A DNA stretch of 64,000 nt, taken from NCBI GenBank assembly GCA_041635265.1, contig JBFJJV010000001.1, forward strand, positions 1 to 64,000. The letters are read 5' to 3'. Origin of the DNA: Panacagrimonas sp041635265 (GTDB lineage Bacteria; Pseudomonadota; Gammaproteobacteria; Nevskiales; Nevskiaceae). A program made the translations under genes and the position numbers. A model generated the notes under the pieces. It did no database searches. It saw only the letters and a list, made by a program, of their open reading frames with translations, and had not been told where the DNA came from. This document shows positions 52,709 through 61,652 of the stretch, in pieces. The first letter of the stretch is position 1; each line of letters starts with the position of its first letter.

Positions 52709-54037
52709 ATGCTGCCTGCCAACTGGTTGTCCCAAATCCGATCGCGTCTCTGGGACGAGCGCGAAGAGCGCTCCCGCCTTCGATGGCTATTTGTCCGTAT
52801 GGGCAGATTCGCTTATTCGATTGGCCACGTGATGTTCGAGGGCCAGCTCTCGATGCGGGCGATGAGCATGGTCTATACCACCCTGCTCTCGCTAGTTCCT
52901 CTGCTGGCGCTGAGCTTCTCGGTGCTTAAGGCTTTTGGTGTGCAGAACCGCCTGGAGCCGACTCTGCGCGAATTTTTGCGCCCCCTAGGCCCGCAAGGTG
53001 ACGAGATCACGCTCAAGCTCATTGGCTTCGTAGCCAAGACACAGGTGGGCATCCTCGGATCGGTTGGCGTCATTCTCTTGTTCTACACCGCGATCTCGAT
53101 GATCCAGAAAGTGGAATCCAGCTTCAACTACGTCTGGCGGATTGAACGCATCCGTCCCATGGGTCAGCGGATCAGCGAATACCTGAGTGTTCTGATGATT
53201 GGCCCAGCCGTGATTTTTTCCGCTCTGGGGGTCACGGGCACCGTCCTCAAAAGTGAGGTGCTAGTACAGGTTGGCGGCATTGCCCCTCTGGGCTTTCTCG
53301 TGGCTAGCGCGACCAAACTTGTGCCCTATCTGATGATCGTGGGCATGTTCACGTTTCTGTATATGTTTGTGCCTAATACCAAGGTCAAGCTCAAGGCTGC
53401 CGCGATCGGCGGCTTGGCCGCAGGCGTCTTGTGGCAATCGGCGAGCTTGGCATTCGCCTCCTTTGTTGCAGGGGCCACCAATTACAACGCGATTTACACC
53501 AGCTTTGCCATCGTCATCTTCCTGCTGATCTGGCTCTACCTGGGTTGGCTCATCCTGCTGATTGGCTGTCAGCTGGCATTCTATGTACAGAATCCGATAC
53601 ACATGAAGCCCAAGGGCAAAATGTCCTTGCCGTCTGCGCGCCAGTCCGAATATCTGGCCTTGATGATCATGGGCACCGCCTGCCAGCGCTTTGCCAGGGG
53701 GGAACTCGGACAAACTGAGGAAGAAATCACTGCGCAGCTTGATTCGCCCGGTGAGCACGTTTCCCGCGTGGTAGAAATGCTGGTGCAACGTGGATTTTTG
53801 ACTGAATCCGGGCTGGAGCGTGTCCTGTTGGTTCCCGGTCGGGACATGGCCTCAGTCAGCGTTGGCGAACTCTGGAGAGAAGTGCGTTCCAGCGAACACC
53901 CGATCAAGCCTCGCACCGGTCTCGGCACCAAAACCATATCCCTGCTCGATACGGCCGAACAGCAATTCTCTCGCGAAATAGGAGAGATGAGCGTGCGTGA
54001 ATGGGCCTTGTCAGATCAGCTCGCCAACCAGCAGTAG
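52709..54037 (+). CDS. YihY/BrkB family membrane protein
   Basis: A 442-residue protein with a UPF0761/YihY core of about six membrane segments (about 45-75, 105-130, 145-170, 185-210, 220-250, 255-290). The conserved SMVYTTLLSLVPLLALSFS segment is near 53-71, and NAIYTSFAIVIFLLIWLYLGW near 258. A C-terminal winged-helix-like extension (about 310-442, with GTACQRFARGELGQTEEEI) is typical of longer YihY proteins. It was once called ribonuclease BN. The real function is unknown. Confidence 0.93.
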   Translation: MLPANWLSQIRSRLWDEREERSRLRWLFVRMGRFAYSIGHVMFEGQLSMRAMSMVYTTLLSLVPLLALSFSVLKAFGVQNRLEPTLREFLRPLGPQGDEITLKLIGFVAKTQVGILGSVGVILLFYTAISMIQKVESSFNYVWRIERIRPMGQRISEYLSVLMIGPAVIFSALGVTGTVLKSEVLVQVGGIAPLGFLVASATKLVPYLMIVGMFTFLYMFVPNTKVKLKAAAIGGLAAGVLWQSASLAFASFVAGATNYNAIYTSFAIVIFLLIWLYLGWLILLIGCQLAFYVQNPIHMKPKGKMSLPSARQSEYLALMIMGTACQRFARGELGQTEEEITAQLDSPGEHVSRVVEMLVQRGFLTESGLERVLLVPGRDMASVSVGELWREVRSSEHPIKPRTGLGTKTISLLDTAEQQFSREIGEMSVREWALSDQLANQQ

Positions 54038-54047
54038 TCCAACCGTG

Positions 54048-55340
54048 CTACCAGCGACGCGAAATCGCGAGAACAACCCCCAACAGACCGTAACGGTCTT
54101 GGACTTGATCCCCCAGCGGCAAGGCGGAATTGGTATAACGGTGAGTGACAGGTATCTGGTATTCCAATGCTGAATCCAGGCTCCAACCGCCCCCAAGCTT
54201 TCGCCCGAAGCCAATCACGATTTCGCGCTCCTGGCCCAAATTAAGCGCTGGCGTCGCAAACTCACCGCGAATCGGATTGTTCTCTACATTGAAGCCTGCT
54301 CGCAATGTGGTCTTCTCGCTCAAGGAATAAGCCACTCCGGCTGCATAGACATACTGATCGCGCCAACGAAGCGGGGTGGTAACGTCAATCTGCAGGGACG
54401 CAGCGTCGTTACTCGGCGAATCTGCTCGAAAGCGCGTCGAGTCCAGCGCGCGCGAAAAATCCAGCCAGTTGAATTCCACCGAAAGAAGCCAGCGCGGTCG
54501 CGGCTTCCAGCTCAGACCGACATCAATTTCCTGAGGAAACGCGAGCCCCTGCAATCGGGCATTTGCATAGCGCACCTTGCCCAGCCCGATTGATTCGAAG
54601 TTCAGGGTTGCCGTGCCGCCGGTGAGGCTTAAGTCGGTCTTACTGGTATAGACCACTGCCAAATTCCAATTCGCGCGCGGCTGATACTGAATGCCGATCA
54701 GCACGTTGGCCGAGAGCGCGGTGCCCCCGTCAAAGCGCAGGCCAAAGAAAGGCTGATTCGGGTCCGATGTGTCTGAGGTGTTAAAGAAATATTTCTGCCT
54801 GCCCATCGCATAGGACAGGCCTAGCGTCAGGCCGATACTGAGATTGTCCCGCGCCTGCCACGCGACGGCAGATGCCAGTTTGCTGACCCCGATGTTGGCG
54901 GAGACCTCGTCGCGATTACCAAATTTCGTGAGCAGATCGCTGTGTCCGATGCCCGACCCGCCCTGCGTATACAAGCCAATACCGGCCACCCAATTGGGCC
55001 ATGCGCTCAGTCTCCAGGCGTAGCCGCCTGCCAGCAGTGATCCGGCAGGGTCGTCCGTTGCCTCGTCGTTGCCCAGCGAGTCACTATGGTTGAAGAGCGC
55101 GTAATAGGGATAGATCTGCACATCAAAAGCGCCATCCTTGATCTGGGTCAGGCCCGCAGGATTATTGTTGATGGCATTGGTGTCGCGTGCCACCGCAACA
55201 TCGGCACCGCCCATGGCTAGGGCCTCAGCGCCGTAGGCGTTGAGCAGCAGACCGCGGCCTGCCTGCACCGGACCTGCTGTGGCTAAGAGCAAGCACAGGG
55301 CGAGCACTTGTCGGCCCGAAAAGCATTTGGCAACCCGCAT
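54048..55340 (-). CDS. FadL/OmpP1/TodX-type outer membrane transporter
   Basis: A 430-residue outer-membrane protein with a signal peptide (about 1-27, cleavage near PVQA|GRG) and the FadL hallmark N-terminus (YGAEALAMGGADVAVARDTNAINNNPAGL, split here at residues 34-63). It forms a hydrophobic-compound channel, so it could import long-chain fatty acids or hydrocarbons. GGAGAG lies 6 bases before the ATG. It is divergent from a TetR regulator with a shared palindrome in the gap. Confidence 0.92.
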   Translation of the reverse strand: MRVAKCFSGRQVLALCLLLATAGPVQAGRGLLLNAYGAEALAMGGADVAVARDTNAINNNPAGLTQIKDGAFDVQIYPYYALFNHSDSLGNDEATDDPAGSLLAGGYAWRLSAWPNWVAGIGLYTQGGSGIGHSDLLTKFGNRDEVSANIGVSKLASAVAWQARDNLSIGLTLGLSYAMGRQKYFFNTSDTSDPNQPFFGLRFDGGTALSANVLIGIQYQPRANWNLAVVYTSKTDLSLTGGTATLNFESIGLGKVRYANARLQGLAFPQEIDVGLSWKPRPRWLLSVEFNWLDFSRALDSTRFRADSPSNDAASLQIDVTTPLRWRDQYVYAAGVAYSLSEKTTLRAGFNVENNPIRGEFATPALNLGQEREIVIGFGRKLGGGWSLDSALEYQIPVTHRYTNSALPLGDQVQDRYGLLGVVLAISRRW

Positions 55341-55365
55341 GCAGCTCTCTCCATTTCACTTATAT

Positions 55366-55380
55366 TGGCACTCAGTGCCA
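55366..55380. promoter_or_regulatory. 15-bp palindrome in the fadL-tetR intergenic region
   Basis: TGGCACT-C-AGTGCCA is a perfect 7+7 dyad with a central C. It lies between weak divergent -10-like boxes (CATAAT for tetR, TATAAG for fadL) and is the natural operator for the adjacent TetR protein. Confidence 0.68.
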
Positions 55381-55430
55381 TAATTGCATGTGCCTCAGAG
55401 TTTGATCAAGACCTGCTCTACACAGCTGCA

Positions 55431-56105
55431 ATGACTGAAGAACCTAAGCAAATAGGGAAAGCCGCAGCGCGAACGTCCATACAAGACTCGCCTGGTGGCA
55501 AGCGTGAACGCAATCAGAAAAAATTGCGGGATCGCATTTCGGCAGCGGGTATCAGGCTGTTTTCTGAGAAAGGCTTTGACGCGACAACGGTCAGTGAAAT
55601 TGCCGCCGCCGCAGGAACCTCTCGACGCACCTTATTTCGCTATTTTCCATCCAAGGACGATGTGGTCTTTGACTGGCTTGATGAGCAGGGCGACATCATC
55701 TGCGAATATCTGACGTCTCGTGCCCGAGATTCTTCAGCTACACATGCCTTACGCCGGGCCATGCTGCATTTGGCGGACTGTCTCGATGCGGATAGCGCCC
55801 GCGCCAGCCAGCTAACGCGGATTGTCTATGACACCCCCTCCTTGAGCCGAAGATATCAGGCGGAAAACTCTCGCTGGGAAGGCGAAGTCACCGAAATTTT
55901 GCTGCGAGGGCAGGCTAAGAAACAAGCATTTCTGCTGAGGGTGCAAGTGGCTGCCGCCACTGCGGGTCTAGTCTGCGCAATGCGAGCCTGGGCCGCCGAC
56001 GAGTCCAATCTCAGTGTGCGTCACTGGGTCCGAAAAGGATTCAGGGCCCTGAATGACTTTAGTGAAATTGAACGCGACGGCAGATCAATGAGTAAGAAAA
56101 AATGA
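55431..56105 (+). CDS. TetR/AcrR family regulator
   Basis: About 224 residues from the ATG giving MTEEPKQIGK; upstream in-frame codons overlap the fadL start and are unlikely. The TetR helix-turn-helix is clear: RDRISAAGIRLFSEKGF, TTVSEIAAAAGTSRRTLFRYFPSKDDVV (about 34-80). The rest is a helical ligand-binding domain. It probably represses the FadL-like gene through the 15-bp palindrome. The ligand may be a fatty acyl compound, by analogy only. Confidence 0.9.
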   Translation: MTEEPKQIGKAAARTSIQDSPGGKRERNQKKLRDRISAAGIRLFSEKGFDATTVSEIAAAAGTSRRTLFRYFPSKDDVVFDWLDEQGDIICEYLTSRARDSSATHALRRAMLHLADCLDADSARASQLTRIVYDTPSLSRRYQAENSRWEGEVTEILLRGQAKKQAFLLRVQVAAATAGLVCAMRAWAADESNLSVRHWVRKGFRALNDFSEIERDGRSMSKKK

Positions 56106-56376
56106 GCACCTGGCATTTCAGATTGAGGACTGAAGACATGCGTCAGCATTGTTGCGAGAAGATTCCGGCATTGGACCTGCGTCGACGACAGGGGCGAATG
56201 ATCCCCTTCCAGACCTCTTCAAAAGCGCCATGAGCGGAGATTCTTTACGCCGCGCTAAAATGCCTCATGTCTCATATTTCAATAATCTGCGCATGTCTGA
56301 TTGAATCCGGCGCCAGCATTTCAGCCGAAGCAGGAATTTGAATTCCAGGCCACACAATAAGACTGCCGCCTCCCCC

Positions 56377-57258
56377 ATGCTGGAGGAAATGCAGTTCTGG
56401 GAAGTGCCAGTGTCTTTGCCCGAAGGTGATTACACTGCCCATATTCGTGAGCCCGCGTCTACCAGTCTGATGCAGATCGTGCGACAGCTGCACAGCGGCA
56501 AGTACAACAAGCCCTTCGTACTCGAGGATGGCGAGTATCGGCAGCTGCACCTTGGACCGCGTTACATGCAAAGCCGCATGAGCATGAACTCGCCAGAGCA
56601 TCTCAGCTTTGCCTACACTGGCGATATGATGTCGTTTTTACTGTTTCAGCCGAGGCCACAGGATCTATTGGTCATAGGCTTGGGCGGCGGCTCAGCCAGC
56701 AAGTTCTGCTATCGACAATTGCCGGGTGCGCGGATCACGGCAGTTGAGATTGAACAGGCGGTGATTGATTTCGCGCCACTGTTCAACATTCCCAAACCGG
56801 ACAAACGATTCAATATCCTTTGCGCTGATGGCGCTAGCTTTGTTCAGAATGAAATGACAGTGGCGGATGTGGTCCTCCTTGACGGCTGTGACAGGAACGG
56901 GACTGCCGCCCCGTTTCGCGATGCCGCCTTCTATGAAATAGTCCGCGCCAAGTTGAAACCTCGCGGAGTATTAGTTGTAAATATCGTGGGGTCTCCACGC
57001 TGGACTGGAAAACTCAAAAAACAGATTGATTCAGTATTTTCTGGTCACACTTTGCTGCTTGACGGAATCGAGGAAAAGAATCAGGTCTTGCTCGCACTCA
57101 AGGACAGCGAATGGCCACCGGATTGGGCTTCGCTAAAAGCGAAGGCAAGTCTTCTGCAAATCGAACATGGCCTAAGCTTCAGCCATTACTGTGAACGTCT
57201 GGAAGCCAGTGCGCGCCCAGCTTCAGTCGGACGTCGCAATTCAACAGTGCGGCAATAG
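56377..57258 (+). CDS. Spermidine synthase-like methyltransferase-fold protein
   Basis: About 293 residues from ATG 56377; a TTG 39 bases upstream and an ATG 18 bases downstream (MQFWEVPV) are other options, and none has a good ribosome binding site. It has the Rossmann motif VIGLGGGSASKFCYR near 107-121 and the acidic AVEIEQAVIDFA of the spermidine synthase/SpeE-like fold. Missing are the DGxxQ polyamine residues I would expect in true SpeE, so the substrate may differ. The upstream 270 bases hold nothing I recognise. Confidence 0.75.
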   Translation: MLEEMQFWEVPVSLPEGDYTAHIREPASTSLMQIVRQLHSGKYNKPFVLEDGEYRQLHLGPRYMQSRMSMNSPEHLSFAYTGDMMSFLLFQPRPQDLLVIGLGGGSASKFCYRQLPGARITAVEIEQAVIDFAPLFNIPKPDKRFNILCADGASFVQNEMTVADVVLLDGCDRNGTAAPFRDAAFYEIVRAKLKPRGVLVVNIVGSPRWTGKLKKQIDSVFSGHTLLLDGIEEKNQVLLALKDSEWPPDWASLKAKASLLQIEHGLSFSHYCERLEASARPASVGRRNSTVRQ

Positions 57259-57272
57259 AGAGGAGGCTCATC

Positions 57273-57303
57273 AAAAAAAGCCTCGCTTCACGAGGCCTTT
57301 TTC
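57273..57303. terminator. Bidirectional terminator between the spermidine synthase-like gene and sdhB
   Basis: A stem of about 12 bp with one mismatch (AAAAAAGCCTCG against CGAGGCCTTTTT), loop CTTCA. It is followed by a T-run on both strands, so it can end both convergent genes. Confidence 0.85.
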
Positions 57304-57327
57304 TCGATCATCTGCAACCCGTGAGAA

Positions 57328-58113
57328 TCAGGTTCTGCGTTCAACCAGCATTTTCTTGGTCTCAGCAATCGCCTTGGCCGGATTCAGGCCCTTCGGACAG
57401 GTCTTGGTACAGTTCATGATGGTGTGGCAGCGGTAGAGCTTGAATGGGTCTTCCAGCGCATCAAGACGCTCGCCAGTCGCTTCATCACGTGAGTCCGCCA
57501 GCCAGCGATAGGACTGCAACAAGACTGCAGGTCCGAGATAGCGATCCCCATTCCACCAATAACTCGGGCAGCTGGTGGAACAGCAGGCGCAGAGAATGCA
57601 CTCGTACAAACCGTCCAGCTTGGCGCGTTCTTCTTCCGACTGCAGACGCTCACGTGTTGGTGCCGGCGAATCAGTTTTGAGCCATGGCTCCACGCTGGCC
57701 AGCTGAGCATAAAAATGCGTCATGTCCGGGACCAGGTCTTTTACAACTGGCATATGCGGCAAAGGATATATGGCGACGTCACCATCGACCTCGTCGCAGC
57801 CCTTGATGCAGGCCAGAGTATTGGTGCCATCAATATTCATGGCACAGCTACCGCATATCCCTTCACGGCAAGAACGCCGGAAGGTCAGCGTGGGGTCAAC
57901 TTCGTTCTTGATCTTGATCAGCGCATCCAGAACCATTGGACCGCAGTTATCCATATCCACGGCGTAGGAATCAACGCGTGGATTCTCCCCATTGCCCGGG
58001 TCATATCGATAAACCTTGAACGTGCGAACGTTCTTGGCACCCGCAGGCGCGGCGTGCGATTTGCCTGCGCTTTTATCGATCGTGGAATTCTTGGGAAGTG
58101 TGAATTGGGCCAT
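57328..58113 (-). CDS. sdhB: Succinate dehydrogenase iron-sulfur subunit
   Basis: A 261-residue SdhB. The [2Fe-2S] cysteines are in CREGICGSCAMNIDG near 83-97, and the [4Fe-4S]/[3Fe-4S] ligands in CILCACCSTSCPSYWW near 171-186 and CHTIMNCTKTCPKGLNP near 228-244. It carries electrons from FAD to quinone in complex II. It is the last sdh gene. It is separated from sdhA by a DUF2939 gene, which is unusual. Confidence 0.97.
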   Translation of the reverse strand: MAQFTLPKNSTIDKSAGKSHAAPAGAKNVRTFKVYRYDPGNGENPRVDSYAVDMDNCGPMVLDALIKIKNEVDPTLTFRRSCREGICGSCAMNIDGTNTLACIKGCDEVDGDVAIYPLPHMPVVKDLVPDMTHFYAQLASVEPWLKTDSPAPTRERLQSEEERAKLDGLYECILCACCSTSCPSYWWNGDRYLGPAVLLQSYRWLADSRDEATGERLDALEDPFKLYRCHTIMNCTKTCPKGLNPAKAIAETKKMLVERRT

Positions 58114-58146
58114 GAATGACTCCTGAAAAATTTCTTTATTTGTATG

Positions 58147-58674
58147 TTACTGACTAAGCGATCCGGTACCGCTCAGGCCGATCAGACGCCACTGCGAATC
58201 GACGCCCTGCTCCATCATCATCGCCATTGGCCGGTCATTGGATCGCTCCGCGATCACACTGAAGCGACGGCGTGACGCGTAGCCCGCTGACTTGATGTCT
58301 ACATCAACTTTGCAGGGCGCGCCTTCCGGCTTGGGGCTGCGATCAATATTGCCAGCTGCATCGGTGTCACAAACCAGGCTAATAAGCCCGGAAGGAGTCG
58401 CCAGATCTTGCACGGCAATGCCGGCAAAAAAACCTTCGACTTTGCTGAGAACACCGCCAAACACCTTGCCTTGATTCCGTACTTCAATCCGCTGCTCAAG
58501 ATCTGCGTTCATGTTTTTCTCAAGCTCAGCGAAATCCACCAAGCCCGAAACCCGGTTCTCATCTCTGGCCTGAAGGGCAGACTTGAGCTCCCCCAGCGCG
58601 AGCAAGGGTCTCGCCCAAAACACAGCCCCCCCGATCAAAGCGATGAGCGCGATCACCAGCATTGCCATTTTCAC
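58147..58674 (-). CDS. DUF2939 protein inside the sdh operon
   Basis: A 175-residue protein with an N-terminal membrane anchor or signal (about 2-20, AMLVIALIALIGGAVFWA), then ELKSALQARDENRVSGLVDFAELEKNM, which is the DUF2939 pattern, and a mixed beta region with a cysteine pair (near 104 and 123). It faces the periplasm. Its function is unknown. The spacing (33 bases to sdhB, 15 bases from sdhA) suggests cotranscription with complex II genes. Confidence 0.85.
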   Translation of the reverse strand: MKMAMLVIALIALIGGAVFWARPLLALGELKSALQARDENRVSGLVDFAELEKNMNADLEQRIEVRNQGKVFGGVLSKVEGFFAGIAVQDLATPSGLISLVCDTDAAGNIDRSPKPEGAPCKVDVDIKSAGYASRRRFSVIAERSNDRPMAMMMEQGVDSQWRLIGLSGTGSLSQ

Positions 58675-58689
58675 TCCGTCGGCGCTTAG

Positions 58690-60483
58690 CTAGTAGACAC
58701 GTTTCTTGGGAGGAATCACGTCTACATCATCATCCAGCGTGTTCATATGAACCGGCCGGAAATCGATGCGCACCTCTTTATCCGAGTCGCGCCATGCCAG
58801 CGTGTGTTTCTGCCATTGTTTGTCGTCGCGATCCTTGATGTCATCGCGTGCGTGAGCCCCGCGAGATTCTTTGCGGTTCTCCGCGCAGACGATAGTGGTC
58901 AGTGCCTGCCCCAGCAGATTGTCGAGTTCCAGAGACTCCATGAGGTCGGAGTTCCAGATCATCGATCGATCAGCCAGCGAAAGGTCATTGGCAAAGCTGT
59001 CCACCACACCCTTGATCTTGGTCACACCCTCGGCCATGGTCGGCCCGTCGCGGAAGACCGCGCAGTGCTTCTGCATGGTCTTCTGCATATCGAGCCGCAG
59101 TTCGGCAGTCGATTTGCTACCTTTTGCATTGCGCACACGGTCCAGTCTGGACAGACAGGCTTCTTCAGATGTGTCGGGAATCTTCTTGTGTGCTGTGCCG
59201 GCCTTGATCAGTCCTGAAGTACGGATGGCTGCAGCCCGTCCGAACACCACCAGATCCAGCAGTGAGTTGGAACCCAGACGATTGGCACCATGGACGGATA
59301 CACAGGCGGCTTCACCAACGGCCATCAAACCAGGCACCACGCTATCGGCGTTGCCATTCTTGAGAGTTACTACTTCTCCCGAATAAAGCGTGGGAATGCC
59401 GCCCATGTTGTAGTGCACCGTCGGCACGACCGGAATTGGCTCCTTGGTGACGTCGACCCCGGCAAATATCTTGGCACTTTCGGAGATGCCCGGCAGGCGT
59501 GCGTGCAGCAGTTCCGGTTCAAGGTGTTCGAGATGCAGATGAATATGATCACCTTCCTCGCCGACGCCGCGGCCTTCGCGAATTTCGGTCGCCATTGAGC
59601 GGCTGACCATGTCACGCGGTGCCAAGTCCTTCACACTCGGCGCGTATCGCTCCATGAAGCGCTCGCCGTCTTTATTTGTCAGGTAGCCGCCCTCCCCTCT
59701 GGCGCCCTCGGTAATCAAACAGCCTGAGCCGTAGATCCCGGTCGGATGGAACTGCACAAACTCCATGTCCTGCAGCGGCAGGCCGGCACGTTGGACCATG
59801 GCATTGCCATCACCCGTGCAGGTATGTGCGGACGTGGCGGAGAAGTAGGCCCGGCCGTAACCGCCCGTGGCCAGAATCACCATCTGCGCGCGGAAACGAT
59901 GCAACTGCCCTGTAGAAAGGTCCCAGGCCATGACGCCACGGCAGCTGCCGTCCTCGTCCATCAAAAGATCTAGCGCAAAATATTCAATAAAAAACTGCGC
60001 TTTGCACTTCAGGCTCTGCTGATAGAGCGTGTGCAGCATGGCGTGACCGGTGCGGTCTGCCGCGGCACAGGTTCGCTGCGCCGGCGGACCTTCACCGAAT
60101 TCGGTGGTCATCCCGCCAAAGGGGCGCTGATAAATCTTCCCTTCCGCGGTGCGCGAGAACGGAACGCCGTAATGTTCAAGCTCGATGATCGCGGGGATCG
60201 CCTCACGCGTCATGTACTGGATGGCGTCCTGATCACCCAGCCAGTCAGACCCTTTTACGGTGTCATAAAAATGCCAGCGCCAGTCGTCCTTGCCCATATT
60301 GCCCAGGGCCCCAGAGATGCCGCCCTGCGCTGCGACCGTGTGCGAACGCGTTGGAAACACCTTGGTGATATTGGCGGTCTTGAGGCCGGATTCAGCCAGA
60401 CCCAGAGTGGCTCGCAGGCCCGCGCCACCGGCGCCGACCACGACCACGTCGTATTCGTGATGAATGATTTCGTAGGCAGACAT
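58690..60483 (-). CDS. sdhA: Succinate dehydrogenase flavoprotein subunit
   Basis: A 597-residue SdhA of normal length. The FAD-binding GAGGAGLRATLGL is near 17-29, and the covalent-FAD histidine sits in RSHTVAAQGG near 47-49. The active-site LPLQDMEFVQFHPTGIYGSG and the C-terminal VYVIPPKKRVY-like end are present. It oxidises succinate to fumarate. It needs flavinylation by an SdhE- or SDHAF4-type factor; the SDHAF4 homologue is at the front of this operon. Confidence 0.97.
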   Translation of the reverse strand: MSAYEIIHHEYDVVVVGAGGAGLRATLGLAESGLKTANITKVFPTRSHTVAAQGGISGALGNMGKDDWRWHFYDTVKGSDWLGDQDAIQYMTREAIPAIIELEHYGVPFSRTAEGKIYQRPFGGMTTEFGEGPPAQRTCAAADRTGHAMLHTLYQQSLKCKAQFFIEYFALDLLMDEDGSCRGVMAWDLSTGQLHRFRAQMVILATGGYGRAYFSATSAHTCTGDGNAMVQRAGLPLQDMEFVQFHPTGIYGSGCLITEGARGEGGYLTNKDGERFMERYAPSVKDLAPRDMVSRSMATEIREGRGVGEEGDHIHLHLEHLEPELLHARLPGISESAKIFAGVDVTKEPIPVVPTVHYNMGGIPTLYSGEVVTLKNGNADSVVPGLMAVGEAACVSVHGANRLGSNSLLDLVVFGRAAAIRTSGLIKAGTAHKKIPDTSEEACLSRLDRVRNAKGSKSTAELRLDMQKTMQKHCAVFRDGPTMAEGVTKIKGVVDSFANDLSLADRSMIWNSDLMESLELDNLLGQALTTIVCAENRKESRGAHARDDIKDRDDKQWQKHTLAWRDSDKEVRIDFRPVHMNTLDDDVDVIPPKKRVY

Positions 60484-60484
60484 A

Positions 60485-60862
60485 TCAGCTCAGCGCTATT
60501 TTGAGCACTGCAAAAATGCTCGCAGCGGCAACAATGAAGTGGAAAAACTTGGAGGCCAGCAGCGCCGTAATCTTGAGCGCCTCACTGCCGATGTAATCTT
60601 CAATCACTACCTGAACCCCCAGCATGGAGTGATACAAGGCAGTTGCAATAAACAGAATCAGCGTGACCGAGACAGCAGGGTAACTCACCCACCAGCTCAC
60701 TTGCTCGAAGCTGGCGCCGGGCAGGCTGGCAATACTGAAAACAAACCAGAGACTCAGTGGAACCAGCGCAACGGCGGAAATTCGCTGCACCCAAAAATGA
60801 TGGGTGCCGTCTTTGGCGGAACCCAGACCACGTGCCTGGCTCAGAGGGGATCGAAGACTCAT
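60485..60862 (-). CDS. sdhD: Succinate dehydrogenase membrane anchor subunit SdhD
   Basis: A 125-residue protein with three membrane segments (about 28-50, 61-80, 95-120). The family signature GLGSAKDGTHHFWVQRISAVAL is split at residues 12-33, and the heme-side histidine is in ALYHSMLGVQVVIEDY. It anchors the complex and helps bind quinone and heme b. It lies two bases upstream of sdhA. Confidence 0.94.
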   Translation of the reverse strand: MSLRSPLSQARGLGSAKDGTHHFWVQRISAVALVPLSLWFVFSIASLPGASFEQVSWWVSYPAVSVTLILFIATALYHSMLGVQVVIEDYIGSEALKITALLASKFFHFIVAAASIFAVLKIALS

Positions 60863-60880
60863 ATCAATTTTCTCTATCGA

Positions 60881-61285
60881 TTAATTGGTGCAGGCCAGTA
60901 GCCAGACCGCGACCGTCAACAGTGCAGAAACAGCCAGTACGGCATATCCCGATTTGTAGGCCGCCTCGATTTCGAGGCCCTTGCCGATATCCCAGAACAG
61001 ATGGCGAATGCCATTGCAGAGGTGATAGAGCAGCGCCCAGCTGAATCCGAACAGAATCACCAGCCCATACCAGGCCGAGACGTGGGCCGCATAGCTGGCA
61101 TAGCACTCAGGACCGCCAGCTATGGCAATCAGCCATCCCGCCAACAGCAAAGTACCTGCACTTAACACCATGCCGGTCAGTCGATGCGTTATTGAAAGCA
61201 TCGATGTCAGCTGGGGCTTGTAATACGGCCCGATCATGAAAGGCGATAGCGGCCGATTGTTCGGCGGCGATTTGGGTGAGCTCAT
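60881..61285 (-). CDS. sdhC: Succinate dehydrogenase cytochrome b556 subunit SdhC
   Basis: A 134-residue SdhC: RPLSPFMIGPYYKPQLTSML at the start, then SITHRLTGM near 31-39, three membrane segments, and the heme ligand region LLYHLCNGIRHLFWD near 86-100. It holds heme b with SdhD. It is 18 bases upstream of sdhD and 63 bases downstream of the SDHAF4 homologue. Confidence 0.95.
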   Translation of the reverse strand: MSSPKSPPNNRPLSPFMIGPYYKPQLTSMLSITHRLTGMVLSAGTLLLAGWLIAIAGGPECYASYAAHVSAWYGLVILFGFSWALLYHLCNGIRHLFWDIGKGLEIEAAYKSGYAVLAVSALLTVAVWLLACTN

Positions 61286-61348
61286 TTTTCTACCTTCGAT
61301 TGCGCGCCTGTCGAAATGACGACGCGGACCACGTGGGGTTTACAGGGG

Positions 61349-61579
61349 CTAAAAATCGATGCAGCGACCATCTTTTTCCCAATCGCCGTAGCGCGTGGGG
61401 TCCATTCCGTTCTTGCGACCTCCAAACTCCTTGGGTTGGCCGTCATCTGCGGTGGCGACCACAGTGTCGCCCGCTGCTACTTCAGTCTGACCGTCATTAG
61501 CCAGCAACTCGCTCAAGGCAATGGCATCAGACGCTTTCGGGCGATACCGTTTTACCGTGTCATCAGAACTTTCAGACAT
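61349..61579 (-). CDS. SDHAF4/DUF1674 succinate dehydrogenase assembly factor
   Basis: A 76-residue protein ending with the DUF1674 signature PTRYGDWEKDGRCIDF. SDHAF4 proteins bind flavinylated SdhA and protect it before SdhB joins. The start is MSESSDDTVK; longer frames upstream would overlap ygfZ. It heads the sdh operon, so a small assembly factor is made with its client. Confidence 0.9.
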   Translation of the reverse strand: MSESSDDTVKRYRPKASDAIALSELLANDGQTEVAAGDTVVATADDGQPKEFGGRKNGMDPTRYGDWEKDGRCIDF

Positions 61580-61652
61580 TCTTGAGATAGCGCATATTCT
61601 TGGGAAGCAGCCTCCTATTTTCGCAATATTGGCGCTCAGCCCGCAACGAACA

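Noticed and set aside
55366..55380. Sigma54 promoter (TGGCAC at -24)
   Set aside because: TGGCAC is present in the palindrome, but no TTGC at the -12 spacing follows on either strand.
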